Positions 53,001 through 64,000 of a DNA stretch of 64,000 bases are shown here, in pieces. The translations under genes were made by a program, and so were the position numbers. The stretch lies in contig OZ022246.1 in assembly GCA_963978895.1 (NCBI GenBank), positions 20,870,359 to 20,934,358 on the forward strand, written 5' to 3'. The stretch's first letter is position 1; every line of letters begins with the position of its first letter. Below the pieces are notes generated by a model. The model did no database searches and was not told the origin of the DNA. It saw only the letters and a list, made by a program, of their open reading frames with translations. This DNA comes from Erpobdella octoculata. Its lineage: Eukaryota > Annelida > Clitellata > Hirudinida > Erpobdellidae.

Positions 53001-54711
53001 TTGATGATAAAGCTTACTCTTGGTTTTTCTCTAAGTCAAAGAGGTCTGCCATCAAGGATTTAGAAGATCAGAGCAACATGACTCAGTCAAATCCTAGACT
53101 AGGTTTGGTGTAAAGTTGTTGTGAATACAATTTTCAGATGTTAAATTTATAATATATGTGTTTATAAGTTCTATGTTGTTGTTTCTAGGTCACTATATAA
53201 GGAAGGTCTTTAATGTTTGTTTCATCATGATGATAGCCTACTTGAGTGTTCCCATCGTTCAGAATTTATTCTCTTCAAGACAAATCATGAACACTTCTTT
53301 TGAGCCACTAAGAATTGTCAACACTTATGGAGCATTTGGAAGGTGTAATTTATAAGTTGCTCGTTTTTCTCAGTCAAAAAATATGTGGAAAAGTTATTTT
53401 TCACACATCAGGTTTTGGATCTGGCATGATCTAGCAGTCATGCTAGTAAGAAATGGTTGTTGTTCAATTTTTATCTTTAGGGCCGACAGTGTACAATTGC
53501 ATAATTTACTTTTATTACATGCCTGCACACACTAATTTTATCAACAGCTGACAGCCACGTCATGTGAAATTGCAATCATAAGTACAGACATTGGAAATTA
53601 TGTATGTTGATTATTACTATTATTCAAAATTGAGCATAATTATCATTTGTCAGCATTACAAAAAAGAGAACAGAGGTGATATTTCAAGGAAGTTACCATG
53701 ACGATCCATTTGATTCGAATGCAACGTGGCTTGAATATGAATTCAAATGCAAACCAGGTTAAACTTTCTCTTTTTTATCATTTTTAATTTGAATAAACTC
53801 ATTGTTTATTTAATATGAATAAAGTGTTTAGACTAGTTTTTAAATAAATTTTCTCTAAATATTTTGCCATATTTTGACATCATAATAATTCTTCGGTACT
53901 ATACCTTCTGATCTTGACAAAATGCCTGTCTTGTTCGTATGCATCACAGTTTAATTAATGTTAGCAGTAGAACGTTTTTTGTCGACTGACACTTCAAAAG
54001 ATGATTAGGAAGCATGGATAACCTAATTTTGTTTACTTTTGAATAATTTAGCATCTTCTTTTCACTTTCTATTTTTAAGACATTCAATTAAAGTTTGATA
54101 TTGTTTAGTGTGGATCTAGGTCCTTAGACCTTTAAGCCATGGATCACTAATCTAAATTTATTCACTCGTAATGACATCCACTCAAATGTTTTCTTGGATT
54201 AGTTAGGTTAAAGTTTGGCAGGATACTAATCACAGTGATCATTTGTTTTCATTTAATACTTGAAATGCTTACCACAGGAAGTGTATCACGCAGACCGTGT
54301 TTGATATCACCTTACCACTATCGTCTCGACTGGTTGATGTGGTTTGCCGCATTTCAAAACTATCAGCACAACAACTGGCTGGTTCATCTTGGCATTAAAT
54401 TTTTATTGAACAGCAACGAAGCAACAAGCCTTATTTCGTACAACCCCTTCCAGGATGGCCAGCCACCAAAGTAGACTATTTTTTCTTGTTTATATTTAAA
54501 AATTTTTCTCAAATTATATTTCATCTCATTGAAACGCAGATGGGTAAGGGCTGAACACTACAGCTACAAGTACACAAAGATAGGGAGCAAAGAAAGTAAA
54601 AAAGGAAATTGGTGGATAAGGAAGCGCATCGGCTCTTACTTGCCGCCCATTTCGCTGGAGACGATAAAAGATTATGCCAAATTAATGCAGTGGCCATTAA
54701 TAACATCTTAA
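50048..54711 (+). CDS. LMF1: lipase maturation factor 1
   Basis: Eleven exons: 50048-50225, 50309-50618, 50708-50718, 50795-50943, 51553-51618, 52622-52789, 52931-53102, 53189-53342, 53654-53757, 54278-54470, 54540-54711. They sum to 1677 nt, 558 aa plus stop, with every phase consistent. LMF1 is a multi-pass ER membrane protein needed for folding and dimer assembly of lipoprotein lipase and related lipases. Diagnostic text in order: GTFWLTRIVILRYIAF, GKRGLLPADL, GWESQLLETGFLAAFLCP, RWLIFRIMMGAGLIKIRG, CWLDLTCMNYHYETQPVPNP, SGNLSFLNWLT, NTYGAFGSITK, EFKCKPG, RRPCLISPYHYRLDWLMWFA and WWIRKRIGSYLPP. The length is close to vertebrate LMF1. An in-frame ATG at 49946 could add 34 residues; 50048 was chosen because it begins an LMF1-like short hydrophilic N-terminus. 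An AATAAA is at 54849-54854. Confidence 0.95.
50708..50718 (+). other. LMF1: 11-nt microexon of LMF1
   Basis: TTACAG precedes and GTATGT follows the 11 bases GTATTCATTTG. With phase 2 in and phase 1 out it supplies the end of Trp, then Tyr-Ser-Phe and the first base of Gly, exactly the YSFG that precedes WESQLLE in LMF1 proteins. Without it the frame is lost. Confidence 0.9.
52877..52912 (+). repeat. (ATACA)n microsatellite in LMF1 intron 6
   Basis: Five to six ACAAT units just upstream of exon 7. Confidence 0.9.
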
Positions 54712-54937
54712 ACAAGTTTAACGTTTACTTTCATTTAGAGATCTCGAATGTTTGAAGTTTTTTGTTTCAGTTTCTTTTATGTTCCAGTTAGTGTGATTAC
54801 ATTTATTAAAGGTAAATTCCAACAAGTTTTATGTGAATAATCAGCTAAAATAAAGTCAATATGAAATTAAACAAATAATTAAAATTGGTGGAAATTCTTT
54901 TCGGCCAAAACAAAATTAACTAGTCGTGACTGTTAGA
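54712..54937. terminator. overlapping 3' regions of LMF1 and the TASOR-type gene
   Basis: Only 226 bp separate the two stop codons. The LMF1-side AATAAA is at 54849-54854 and the opposite-strand AATAAA (TTTATT on plus) is at 54802-54807, so each polyadenylation signal lies beyond the other and the two transcripts would overlap. Confidence 0.6.
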
Positions 54938-57900
54938 TCAGAATGTGATCGTTTGTGAACAGTCAGAAATCGGAGCATCAAGGTACTTCTCAGGAGTGTA
55001 CCTGGTCACGAAAGCTGCAAATAAATGGTTGCATAATTATTAAATTTCAATCGTATGATAGAGCAAGCCTGTAATAAGTTTCCACTTACATTCAAAAACC
55101 TTCGGCGAGTGGGTGACAGCCTTCGAGACGAAGCATCGCATGAATTCAACGACGTTCATGATATCGATTCCGTTAGTAAGGAACATCTTTGCGTCGGGAT
55201 GATTTCTCGGCATGTCTGGCGAAGAGATACAAATATGAAAAAGCTTAGCGCATCATACGAGCGATTTAAAATCAACATTACAAAACACAAGCTGATTTTA
55301 CCTGTAACAAAAAGAAAATGTCTGCACGAGCCGTGTCTCGCACGTTGTAGAGCCAGAAAACACGCCTGGTAGTCGGCCGTAGACTTGGGATCGGACATGT
55401 GGAACTCGTCGGAAAGTACCTCAACGATGCCTGATGTCTTGTACGTCTGCAGTATCTGAGAAACTTCCGTGATACGAACATGTTCTTCTATGTCATCTTC
55501 CAATTGATATCTATAAAACGTTCGATGGTCGTAAAGATGTTGTTGTGTTTGTTTAATTTTGAAATTATAACAAAAGTACTGCATTCTGCATGTCTTAACC
55601 CAAACAAGTTTTCTTCTACTGACGTTAGTTGGTCAAGTATCTTAAAAGTGTTGGAAGTTATGAGGAGTTTCCATGCTGTGCCTTTCTCAAAAGTTTGCTT
55701 CCTCATGAACTGGCACAGTCCATCAAGCACCTCTGTCAATACATATTCATTTCATATATATAAAACACATTTTAACAAAATGCCTGACAAAATAACATCG
55801 AAACTTGATAACCAATAAAAAGTAATCAAGTCTTACCAGATTTACAAGCAATCAGAGCACTTTCATCCATAAGAACCATTCCAGCTCTTGGAAATATCAT
55901 CGTGTACTGCTTATTCATGACATCATCAAGAATATTGTACGTCACAAAAACTACTCTCAAGTCTCTCTTCAGTCTCAACAGACCTGGAATTTGATTGACA
56001 TACTTGGAATCCTCTTGTTGAATGAAGATCAGGCATTCAAAATTTGGCAGGTGCCTCAACAAAGTTAAATTATACAGATCGAATTTCTTCAGACCGATGT
56101 TGTCGAGATATCTCTGAAAAATTAAGGAAAAATGCAAATAAATAAATGACACATCCGTTAATATTTGAAACATTATTATTTTAACCACGCATCCACTTAC
56201 TTCTACTTCTTTACTGAGAGAAGAATCATTCTTAAAAATGTACACTCTCGTATTTTTTGGCGGTCGGTTGACTTTCTTTCCGGACCCCGTCTTGGATTCG
56301 TCCAGCACCCCTGCCGCACCGGAAGCAGTAGCGATTGCCCCGTCGGACGAAACCTCGTCAGATGTTGTGGTTGCAGGCTGGAGGGCTTGCATCATGTCCA
56401 CCGTGGGCACGACTTGAGCCGAAGCCATCATCGGATACGACTGGAGAGCCATATTCTGATAGGCTTGCATCGACGACAGGTCAGGCATGTAACCCGGCAT
56501 GTATCCTGCTTGGTAAGCCCACGTGGCCTGGGAATAATGCATGGCCGAATAAGGGTTATAAGCATAACCCGAATATGCAAGGGGAGAAGCAGCAATTGTG
56601 CCGGGTGCTGCAGTGTACATGCTAGAAGACGTGTAGTTAGCGGCCGGCGTGTAACCTTTTGACGATGCTGCTGATGTCGTCTTCGATGTGACATAGTTGG
56701 CATAGGCAGCAGATGCGATTGATTGGGGGTCGGTTTGAGTAACCGTAGAATCTGCTATGTTTTGATTGTCAGTAGTCGGTTGTGCAACAGACGTGGTGCT
56801 GGAGTCTGCCCGAGTATCAACCAGATTTCCATTATGAGTGTTTTCTATGGTGCTGATAATATTGACATTACTCATCATGATTAGCTCCTTCTTAATACCA
56901 CCTCTGGAAGATAAACTTTCCTCGGAGGCTGCATATAAGGCATGCATGGCTTGGGATGCTTTCTCAAAGTGAGTGGAAATGGCAGAAAAGTCCAACTCAG
57001 CAGTGGGACTCGAGTCTGCAAAATTTTCCATATTTGCGAGATCAGTAACTTCATCGTGAAAGCTATTAAATGCAGATGAGATAATTTCTTTCGAAGAAGA
57101 TTTGAGGTTGGAGTTTAATCTGAACAAACTTGAGAGGCCTGTTGATTTGAATGACATCTTGGGTTGGTTCTTACCTCTCTTTAGATAAGCTGATTTTGAT
57201 ATTCTGTCATCTTTCTTCTTGTTTGCTTCTACGGCTTGTCTGAAAGCCTGGATAAGAGGATTTCCTGTTGTTTTTGCAGACTGTTTCTTTAGGTTTTCAT
57301 CATCACTGACTTTATTAGGAATGCCAGGATCACAAGTTGCCAGTGATAAGGCCCACAAAAATGCATTTTTAGAATTTACTAAATCAGCGCAAAACTGCCT
57401 GATGTCAGGGATTATGCCAACAAACTGTTCCATAACACCAGAGGAATCTGTAAACAACTGCATTAGTGGACTCTCGCAAACCTCTCCGGGCGGTAGAGTT
57501 GGGTCAAATTCAGCTTCAAAATTCATATCAAGCAGCTCCATGATCTTCTGCTTCTGATAAACATCAAAGCCACAGGACAAGTGAGAGTCTTCATACAGTT
57601 TCATATCAGGCTCAAAAGTTTTATTGACACGCGAGGGCACCTTATTATCAAACTTTCCAGATGGCTGATCTCTCGTGTGTTCTTGATGACACACGACATC
57701 TCTTTCAACGGATTTTAAGCTAAGTAATTTGCCTTTGACATTCTCAACATCTTTGTGCTTGTTCTTCTTTCTCTTCTTCAACTTGTGTTTCTTATCGTCC
57801 TTCTTCCTCTTGTGGCGCTTCTGGTTGTTCTCCTGCTGGTCCTCCTTGTCTAGCCTTTTCTTTCTTATCGATCGACCAGCAACTTTGGATTTTGACGCAG

Positions 57901-59020
57901 CAGCATCGTTTTTATCAAAGCCATCACCGCCAAAGCTTTCATTGTCATCTGTGTGTTCATCTCTTTTATTACCAGATGTTTTGTTAATGTTGGCCATTAC
58001 AACGCTATCTTCAAAGGTCTCATAAAGATTATCTTCTATGTGGTGTATCGGAGAATACAAGGTGTCGATGCCTTTTTTGCTTTCCTTATTGCCACAAAAG
58101 CTTGCCAGTTCCTCTGTAAAAACATCAAACTCTTTTTCTAGATTCGTTCGAGCTGGAGAAAGATGTTCAACAGAGCTTCCCTCAGGTTTATCATCATATG
58201 CAGAATGAGCATTCATCATCTGGGCATTCAGCACATCTTCCAAGTCGAGACTCTGATTAGCACAGGTCCTTCTGCGCTTTGTAGCTGGGCCTTCTTCATC
58301 GAACTTAGTCAATTGAGACCTGATGATCTCATCCAATTCTCGCTCAATGCTGATGTCATATTCAGGTTTTTTCGAATTTTTTTCAGTTTTTCCGGTCTGC
58401 TTTTGAAGAGTAATCGACAGACCCCTGAGCGGAAAATCCATCTTTTTCAAATCATCACACCACTTTTCAACATTTTTTTCTAACTGATGTTTGAAATGCT
58501 CAAACCGTCGCTTGGCAGACGAATCTACCACATCCTCCATAAAAAAGCTGAGCAATTCGTCAGAGTTCAAAAGTTGACAGAAATCTGTCAAATAATCACA
58601 CAACTGACCTTTGAAAGCTTTTTGGCATTCCTCAACGGACAAGTTAGTCATCATTACTCGTTTCGGCGGTTTGTCAACAAACGACTTTCCAACGATGTTG
58701 CTACCAACAAGCTGCAACGGCTTCGTCTTCAACCATTCCTTGTTCACTTCTGAAAGAATTTTCTTAACCGTGAAATCATCGACGAACTGGCTCTCCAAGA
58801 TGGTTTCCATTGACAAGGATGGCAAATGGTTATTTTTTTTCAAAAGAAATCTTGGAAGTTTTCCAAGTAAAACACTATTTAAATCACTCATAAAGTCTAA
58901 TCTTTCAGCTGCACAAGCATCTTCAATTTCTCCAGCAACAACACTCCACTCCAGAGAATCTGATGCCATTTGAGTGTAGTTGGAAAGATAAGAAAAGCTG
59001 CGCTTGCACGGGAACTTCAT
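54938..59020 (-). CDS. TASOR-type protein (HUSH silencing scaffold family)
   Basis: Exons on the minus strand: 56201-59020, 55837-56113, 55600-55732, 55302-55510, 55090-55215 and 54938-55014; total 3642 nt, 1213 aa plus stop, all phases consistent. TASOR holds the HUSH complex together with MPP8 and periphilin and directs H3K9 methylation of retroelements in vertebrates. The C-terminal 300 residues carry the family signature: LPNFECLIFIQQ, IPGLLRLKRDLRVVFVT, MIFPRAGMVLMDE, then TSGIVEVLSDEF, DYQACFLALQRARHGSCRHF and TNGIDIMNVVEFMRCF. Other regions: Lys-rich patch around residues 383-427, Ser/Thr-rich 707-790, Tyr/Pro/Met-rich 790-877. The first exon follows TTTTTCAG with ATG five bases in, so a 5' leader exon exists. 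The N-terminal PARP-like domain of vertebrate TASOR is not encoded here. Assignment rests on the C-terminus; the donor at 55599 is GTTAAG. Confidence 0.75.
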
Positions 59021-59248
59021 TTTGTCTGAAAAATTAATGCAAGAAATGTAGATGTTTTTTTAACACAACAGGTCAGGTAAATTAAACAAAAAACATATAG
59101 TCAATATTCATTAAAAAGATTTCTTTCAAGCTTATTTGTACTTCAGTCATGGAATAATTTTTTAATCAAATATATCAACCAGATTTTCAATCGTAAAGAA
59201 AATTAAGAGAAAGAGCAAAAACAATGTAACACATCATAATATTGGGCA

Positions 59249-60035
59249 ATCTCCTAGTTTAGCGTCCTGGGCCGATTTCGACGAGAATTGGCCGGGTTTT
59301 TCATGTAAATGATAGCTAAAACATAAGTAAAGACTAATTACAACATAAACAATTAAAAACAAACAAATCATAGAACACTAAAACATTTAAAAATTGCTCC
59401 TGAAGCAAAGTAGTTCCTGGTGAAGATCTATTTGTCAATAGCGATAGGAGTGAACAGTTTGAATAAAAAAAATAAAAAATAAACACATTTTACACAGAAA
59501 GAGAAAATTTAGTAAAAGAATAAAAAAAATTAAACTAGGAAAGTTAAAAAATGAAAAATAATAGTTTGTTCTAGACAATCTAGATGTACGAGTTGCGTAA
59601 TCCGCTCCATGTCTAAAACAGTTTCTTTAAAGGCAAATGTTTTGTCAATATGCTTTTTATTTATTAATTACTTTATTTTTGTAGTTTTTGCTATTGAATT
59701 AATGAAAAATTCATATCATAGATAAATTTCCGCTCAGCGCTCTGATTTATTTAAAATTAAAATGTATATTACAAAACGTTTATTTTTAACATTTTTAAAT
59801 GTATTTGTTAAATCTTCCTTACTTTTCATTCTTAGAATTGTATTATTCTGCATGTCAACACTGCCTTTAGATATATTTGCTTAAAGTCACTTTTTAGTAA
59901 GTTTTTCTGTCAATAACTTTATCGTAATATGTTCTAATAATGTTCTGTGCTTATTCTATTAATAATTAATATTAAACTGTTTTTTAAACCGTGTTTTTTT
60001 TATCGAAATCGGCCCTGTACGCTAAACTAGGAGAT
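59249..60035. mobile_element. MITE with terminal inverted repeats
   Basis: Left ATCTCCTAGTTTAGCGTCC then GGGCCGATTTCGA; right, reversed, ATCTCCTAGTTTAGCGTAC then GGGCCGATTTCGA. About 31 of 33 bases match. 787 bp, AT-rich inside, no transposase. It sits 230 bp upstream of the first TASOR-type coding exon, where the leader exon or intron should be. Confidence 0.8.
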
Positions 60036-61330
60036 TACCATAATATGGTTATTATGTCATGAGATTTAAAGCTTTAATTAAACATTAAGCCAAGCAAGCT
60101 GAAGCTGCACTACGGTTCAGTTCAGTCAGGTCAGTGTTCAGCGTTTCAGTGAAAGAAAGTGAAGTAGTAGGAAGCCGGCAACGTCAGTCTTCCGCATTAA
60201 AAAATGGCAACAATTTTCTAGTAGTTATTGAAAAGAAAAATATGTATGTATACATACTCGCTATAATATTATCTGTAACATAAACAACAAACTTGAAAAC
60301 CTAGACGACAACGCGAAAAATGATATAAAAGAAGCCAAAACAACTCAAAGCAATGGTGCCGCAACCAATGAGTGTAAATAATAAAAATGTCGATGTTAAA
60401 CCACCCGTGCAGGTAAAACCTACCATCTGTGTTTAATTATTAAATATAATATTTAATGAAATAATTAAAACTTAACAACAATATTAATGTTTTTAATTCA
60501 ATTATAGGAATACATTTTTTTTATTGTGAGGTCCATTTTATAACTTAAGAATAAAAAATATTCTCCTTTTAGATAAGACAAGTCATAGATATCTATGAGA
60601 CAAGTATATTTATAGTCCGGTAAAAAAGTTTGAAAATCGCATCAATAGCTTAAAATTTATTCATGATTATATTTTTTTATATGAAAAGCTTTGGATTAAT
60701 TTGTATATTATTGTGGTCTAAATAATTTTTTTGTAAAATATTTGGAACATATGAAATTTTGAACGAATTTGAAACGGTTTATTATTATTCGGCAATATTC
60801 GGTACGTTGGATAAAAATTGATTTTGAAAGGTGGATTAAAACGTTGGAAGCGAATAAAGATATTCAAAGGTTAGACAATATAGTCCTTAATCTGAATCCG
60901 TTGTTAACAGCTTGAAAAACCTTATTTAAATAAGATTTCGGAGCGAGTTTGATAGCCTACAACAGGTGAGCGATAAGCTGACCGGCTGAGCTGAAACTTG
61001 TAGGAACATGTAATTTATTTATTATTACATTTATTATTTGTTAGTTATTAGGCAATGCAACGCTTTTTATATTTCTGTGCACTATTTCCTTCTTTAACGA
61101 TATTACTGACTCTGGTGACAACGGTTCGTGTTTAATATTTCTATAAAGTTAACTTTAATATTCTGCTTGTAGATTTTGATTCCAGCATCCCTACAAACTC
61201 GCATAATAAAGTTGCGACAAGCTCTTTTTTATTAAAATTGTAAGCTAAATAAGTAGATTAGTTGTTGGAATTTAATGACATAAATATAATGTTATAATTA
61301 AATGTTAGCACTCTAGTTTTTTCTATTTGT
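60036..61330. other. gene-free stretch, nothing identified
   Basis: No minus-strand exon matching an N-terminal TASOR domain was recognised. 60110-60150 carries a short TTCAGT/GTCAGT repeat. Confidence 0.35.
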
Positions 61331-61336
61331 TCCAGA

Positions 61337-63885
61337 AATGTCTAGCATGAGTTTGTGCGTAATTTGCAAGAAAGGTGGAAGGTTGTCGAATGTTTTGGAG
61401 AAAGGTCAGAAGACGATTATATAGGCATCAGTACAACATGAAGATGACATTGATAAGTAAGACTGACATCATCCAACTCGTTTGTTTCAATTCACGAAAA
61501 GTGTCGACGCGATTATAGTAACAAGTTAAACGTCCAAAAAGTCGTCGAGGAGAATGCTGCCAAGTTGCTTCCGCCTTCCAAGCGTGTCACTCGTAGAAAG
61601 ATCTCATATCCGTTTGACTACCCAACACGCTGCAACATCTGTGCAAAAAGGGCAGACATAGATAAATACAATCGGAATCCAACATTTTATCCACAAGTTT
61701 GTAAGGTAGAGTTGATCGACAGTAAGAAGAAGAGTATGGTACAAGATACTATTTTATGTGCATGCTGGCAACGTGGAGATGACCTCTCAATTCAAGTGAG
61801 CGCTAACTCACCGTGAAGCTGCTAAAACAGTGTGGCTACTAGCTACGCACATTCTAGCACAATATTCCGATGAAATTAGAAATTTAACCGGCCAATATTC
61901 CGGAACATGGTCTGCCCAACACAGAGACATAGCCGTAGCACGTGTCAAGAACGACGTGACTCATGTTGAGAAATTTTTGACTTTCTTCAGAAGTCACAAT
62001 CCATTCGTGACACAAGGAAATGAATGTCTGGTTAACATTTCCACTGGTTTATTGCAGATGACTGCGTGAATGTCGATCAAGTAGATACAATTGGTAACAA
62101 AATCCAGGAAAGAATTACAGGAAAATCTATTGGTCAAGTCCAATTTAAAAAGTCTGATCAAGTGGTAACCTTTTTGGTGATGAAGAAGAGTGTAGTATTA
62201 GGACAGAATGAAAAAATTCATGTTTCTACTGCAGAACTCAGTCAAAGATTAATTGCGATCGCTTCTCATTCACAACAGCCTGACCCATCCTTGTACAGTT
62301 ATGAACTGTCGTCAGTTGCTCCAGCAATGTTTACAGATGATGGAAGCATGAGGAGGACTCCTAAGTCACAACTTGGCAAGCACATAGTAACTCTGAGTCC
62401 AGACATATGGGTCAAAAATGATCTATGTTCAAGAATAAATGTAATTGATGGCTGTGCTGTACTTCAGCAGCTTCCATGGCCTAAACTCGGTAGCATCAAG
62501 GATTCTTGTGATCTTTTTGTTAACTACATTTTTTCTCATTATAAAAAGTTTCCAGACCAACATCCGCATGTCATTTTTGATAGTTATGACGTTATTACAA
62601 CAAAAGATCAGGAACAAAAAAGGCGTCGTTTGAATGCACCACAATCAGCAGAAGTCATCATCCATGAAAATTTTTCAATTCCTTCAAACAAGTTTGACTT
62701 TCTGAGTAATAAAAAAAAATAAGCAAAACTACATATTGATGCTCGGAAAATGTCTACTTGAGAAAAACATCTGTTCAACATGCGGGAGAGGAAGGTGATG
62801 CCGATGTTGTAATCGTTCGTTTGGCTCTAGAGCTTGCAAGGCGATCAAAAGAAATTGTTACAGTAATTTCTGAAGACACAGATATTCTGGTTTTATTGAT
62901 CCATCATGTTTCCGAGGAACATCCTATTTTCATACAAACCAAAACAAACACAATTAATATTGTTGAGGCACAGATGGTGATATGAAAGTCAGCGTGTGAA
63001 CTGTTGCCTTTTGTACATGCAATGTCAGGATGTGACACGACGTCATCATTTTTTGGTCAGGGAAAGTTAAAAGCATCCAAATTATTGCAAAAATTATCTG
63101 AGGTTAAAAAAGAAAAACTTAGAACATTTGGAAATTCCGAAACCTCAAAAGATGACATCAGATGCATTGGAGAGGAGTTTATGCTGTCTCTGTATGGCTC
63201 GAAAGAATCCATTCATACTTTAGATGAGCTGAGGTAAATAACTTAAATTTTCTTTAAATGCAAAGTATGTTAAACAATGTTATTGTTAAGATGTTTTGCG
63301 CAATTGAAAAACACCATGTTATTCCATGTAATTTTCCATTAACTTCAAGAACATAACTATAAATTGTTCAATGTAAAACATGATTTATTAATAAGACAAC
63401 AAAATTTTGATACCCAAGTCTTGACGACAAAAAAATAGTTAATAGTAAATAAAATAAATAAAATTACGTGAAAAATACAAATTAATTTTAATTTCATTCA
63501 GGTACATGATTATGATGTCAACGAAGTATGTACCACTGGAACGCCTTCCACCGACATCCAGGGCAGCATATTTCCACAGTTTGCGAGTTCATCTTCAGAC
63601 AAATACATGGAAATCTTTGAGATCAGGTTTGCCAAAGGAAGAGTATGGCTATACATGTACAAGTGCAGAAATCCATCCAATTATTACAGACATCAATCCG
63701 GCACCACCAGAACTTCTCAGATCAGATGCAGTTACTCCAAGGGTGCATTGTTATGTTCCACATCATGCGGATGTTATAAAAAGCGATTGCCTTGCAGTAT
63801 TCACTGCAAGTGTGGTGGACAGTGTGAAAATGCTCCCATTGTAACTCCAGAACAAATTTCAGCAGTTGACGACACAGCTGAGTAA
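61337..63885 (+). pseudogene. decayed member of a repeated family: PIN/FEN-like nuclease signature with Cys-rich CXC tail
   Basis: Readable blocks in order: CVICKKGGRLSNVLEKG, SIHEKCRRDYSNKLN, YPTRCNICAKRAD, HREAAKTVWLLATHILAQ, LGKHIVTLSPDIW, DADVVIVRLALELARRSKEI, VISEDTDILVLLIHH, HAMSGCDTTSSFFGQGK, PPTSRAAYFHSLRVHLQT and CGCYKKRLPCSIHCKCGGQC. The two zinc-like N-terminal blocks, the D-x-D plus G-C-D pattern of PIN/FEN nucleases and the CXC (tesmin-like) end recur in multicopy uncharacterised invertebrate proteins. Here there are stops (61419, 62720, 62983) and frameshifts (about 61455, 61805, 62060, 62750, 63740). An intron with GTAAAT at 63234 and CAG at 63499-63501 keeps phase 2. Function and mobility are not established. 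Confidence 0.7.
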
Positions 63886-64000
63886 AATCAATAAAATACA
63901 TTTTTTTAAAACTACTGTGGCCATTATCCTTTGAACAAATTGCAAGTTTCTGTATCGTCTTGGTTAGACTGTGTTATTTAATGTCGTCTATCCATCCCTG

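Noticed and set aside
55055..55372. Plus-strand frame of 105 codons
   Set aside because: It is the antisense shadow of TASOR-type exons 55090-55215 and 55302-55510, which have splice sites and family similarity.
56114..56200. Reading through as coding (VSGCVVKIIMF...FSLIF) in the TASOR-type gene
   Set aside because: It is bounded by GTAAGT and TTTTTCAG, is hydrophobic and unlike the flanks, and removing its 87 bases restores the family alignment; it is an in-frame intron.
56165..58973. Plus-strand frames of 60-165 codons inside the TASOR-type gene
   Set aside because: They are antisense shadows of a continuous 940-codon exon.

Overview
This is an AT-rich animal (metazoan) nuclear window. 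Genes are split by many short GT-AG introns, and most of the remaining DNA is transposon debris and simple repeats. The sequence alone does not fix the species. F-type lectin/PAN genes, LMF1, a TASOR-type gene and L2/CR1-like LINEs fit an invertebrate such as a tunicate or cnidarian, but that is inference. No bacterial, organellar or CRISPR features were seen. All exon joins below were worked out by hand from splice signals, reading phase and family similarity.

Left edge (1-4.9 kb): the 3' part of an unrecognised gene. It encodes a Gln/Asn-rich region, a Ser/Thr/Asn tandem repeat and C-terminal CCHC zinc-finger-like motifs.

Centre (6.6-45 kb): a cluster of small secreted-lectin genes. Five copies (A-E) share one four-exon plan: signal peptide, first half of an F-type lectin (fucolectin) domain, second half of that domain, and a PAN/apple domain. 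A (8506-9570), C (24881-26518), D (30934-32064) and E (39415-45025) are on the plus strand with open frames. B (12317-13935, minus) has a one-base deletion near its end. Several broken lectin or PAN fragments lie among them, so the cluster grew and decayed by duplication. C and D are tandem duplicates about 6.05 kb apart. The third intron of E is about 4.7 kb because transposons have inserted into one another there.

Between the lectin genes are at least four copies of a non-autonomous Helitron/Helentron-like repeat associated with (TA)n tracts, L2/CR1-like LINE 3' ends, hAT, pogo-like and other inverted-repeat elements, tRNA-derived SINE-like pieces, a roughly 870-bp hexanucleotide array, and GC-rich minisatellites that form long inverted repeats.

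Right part (50-59 kb): two conserved single-copy genes converge tail to tail. LMF1 (plus, 11 exons, 558 aa, including an 11-nt microexon) encodes the ER lipase maturation factor. A TASOR-type gene (minus, 6 exons found, 1213 aa) encodes a relative of the HUSH silencing scaffold. A silencing-factor gene beside so much transposon DNA is a coincidence of position, not evidence of interaction. At 61.3-63.9 kb lies a decayed copy of a repeated gene family with a PIN/FEN-like nuclease signature and a Cys-rich CXC tail.
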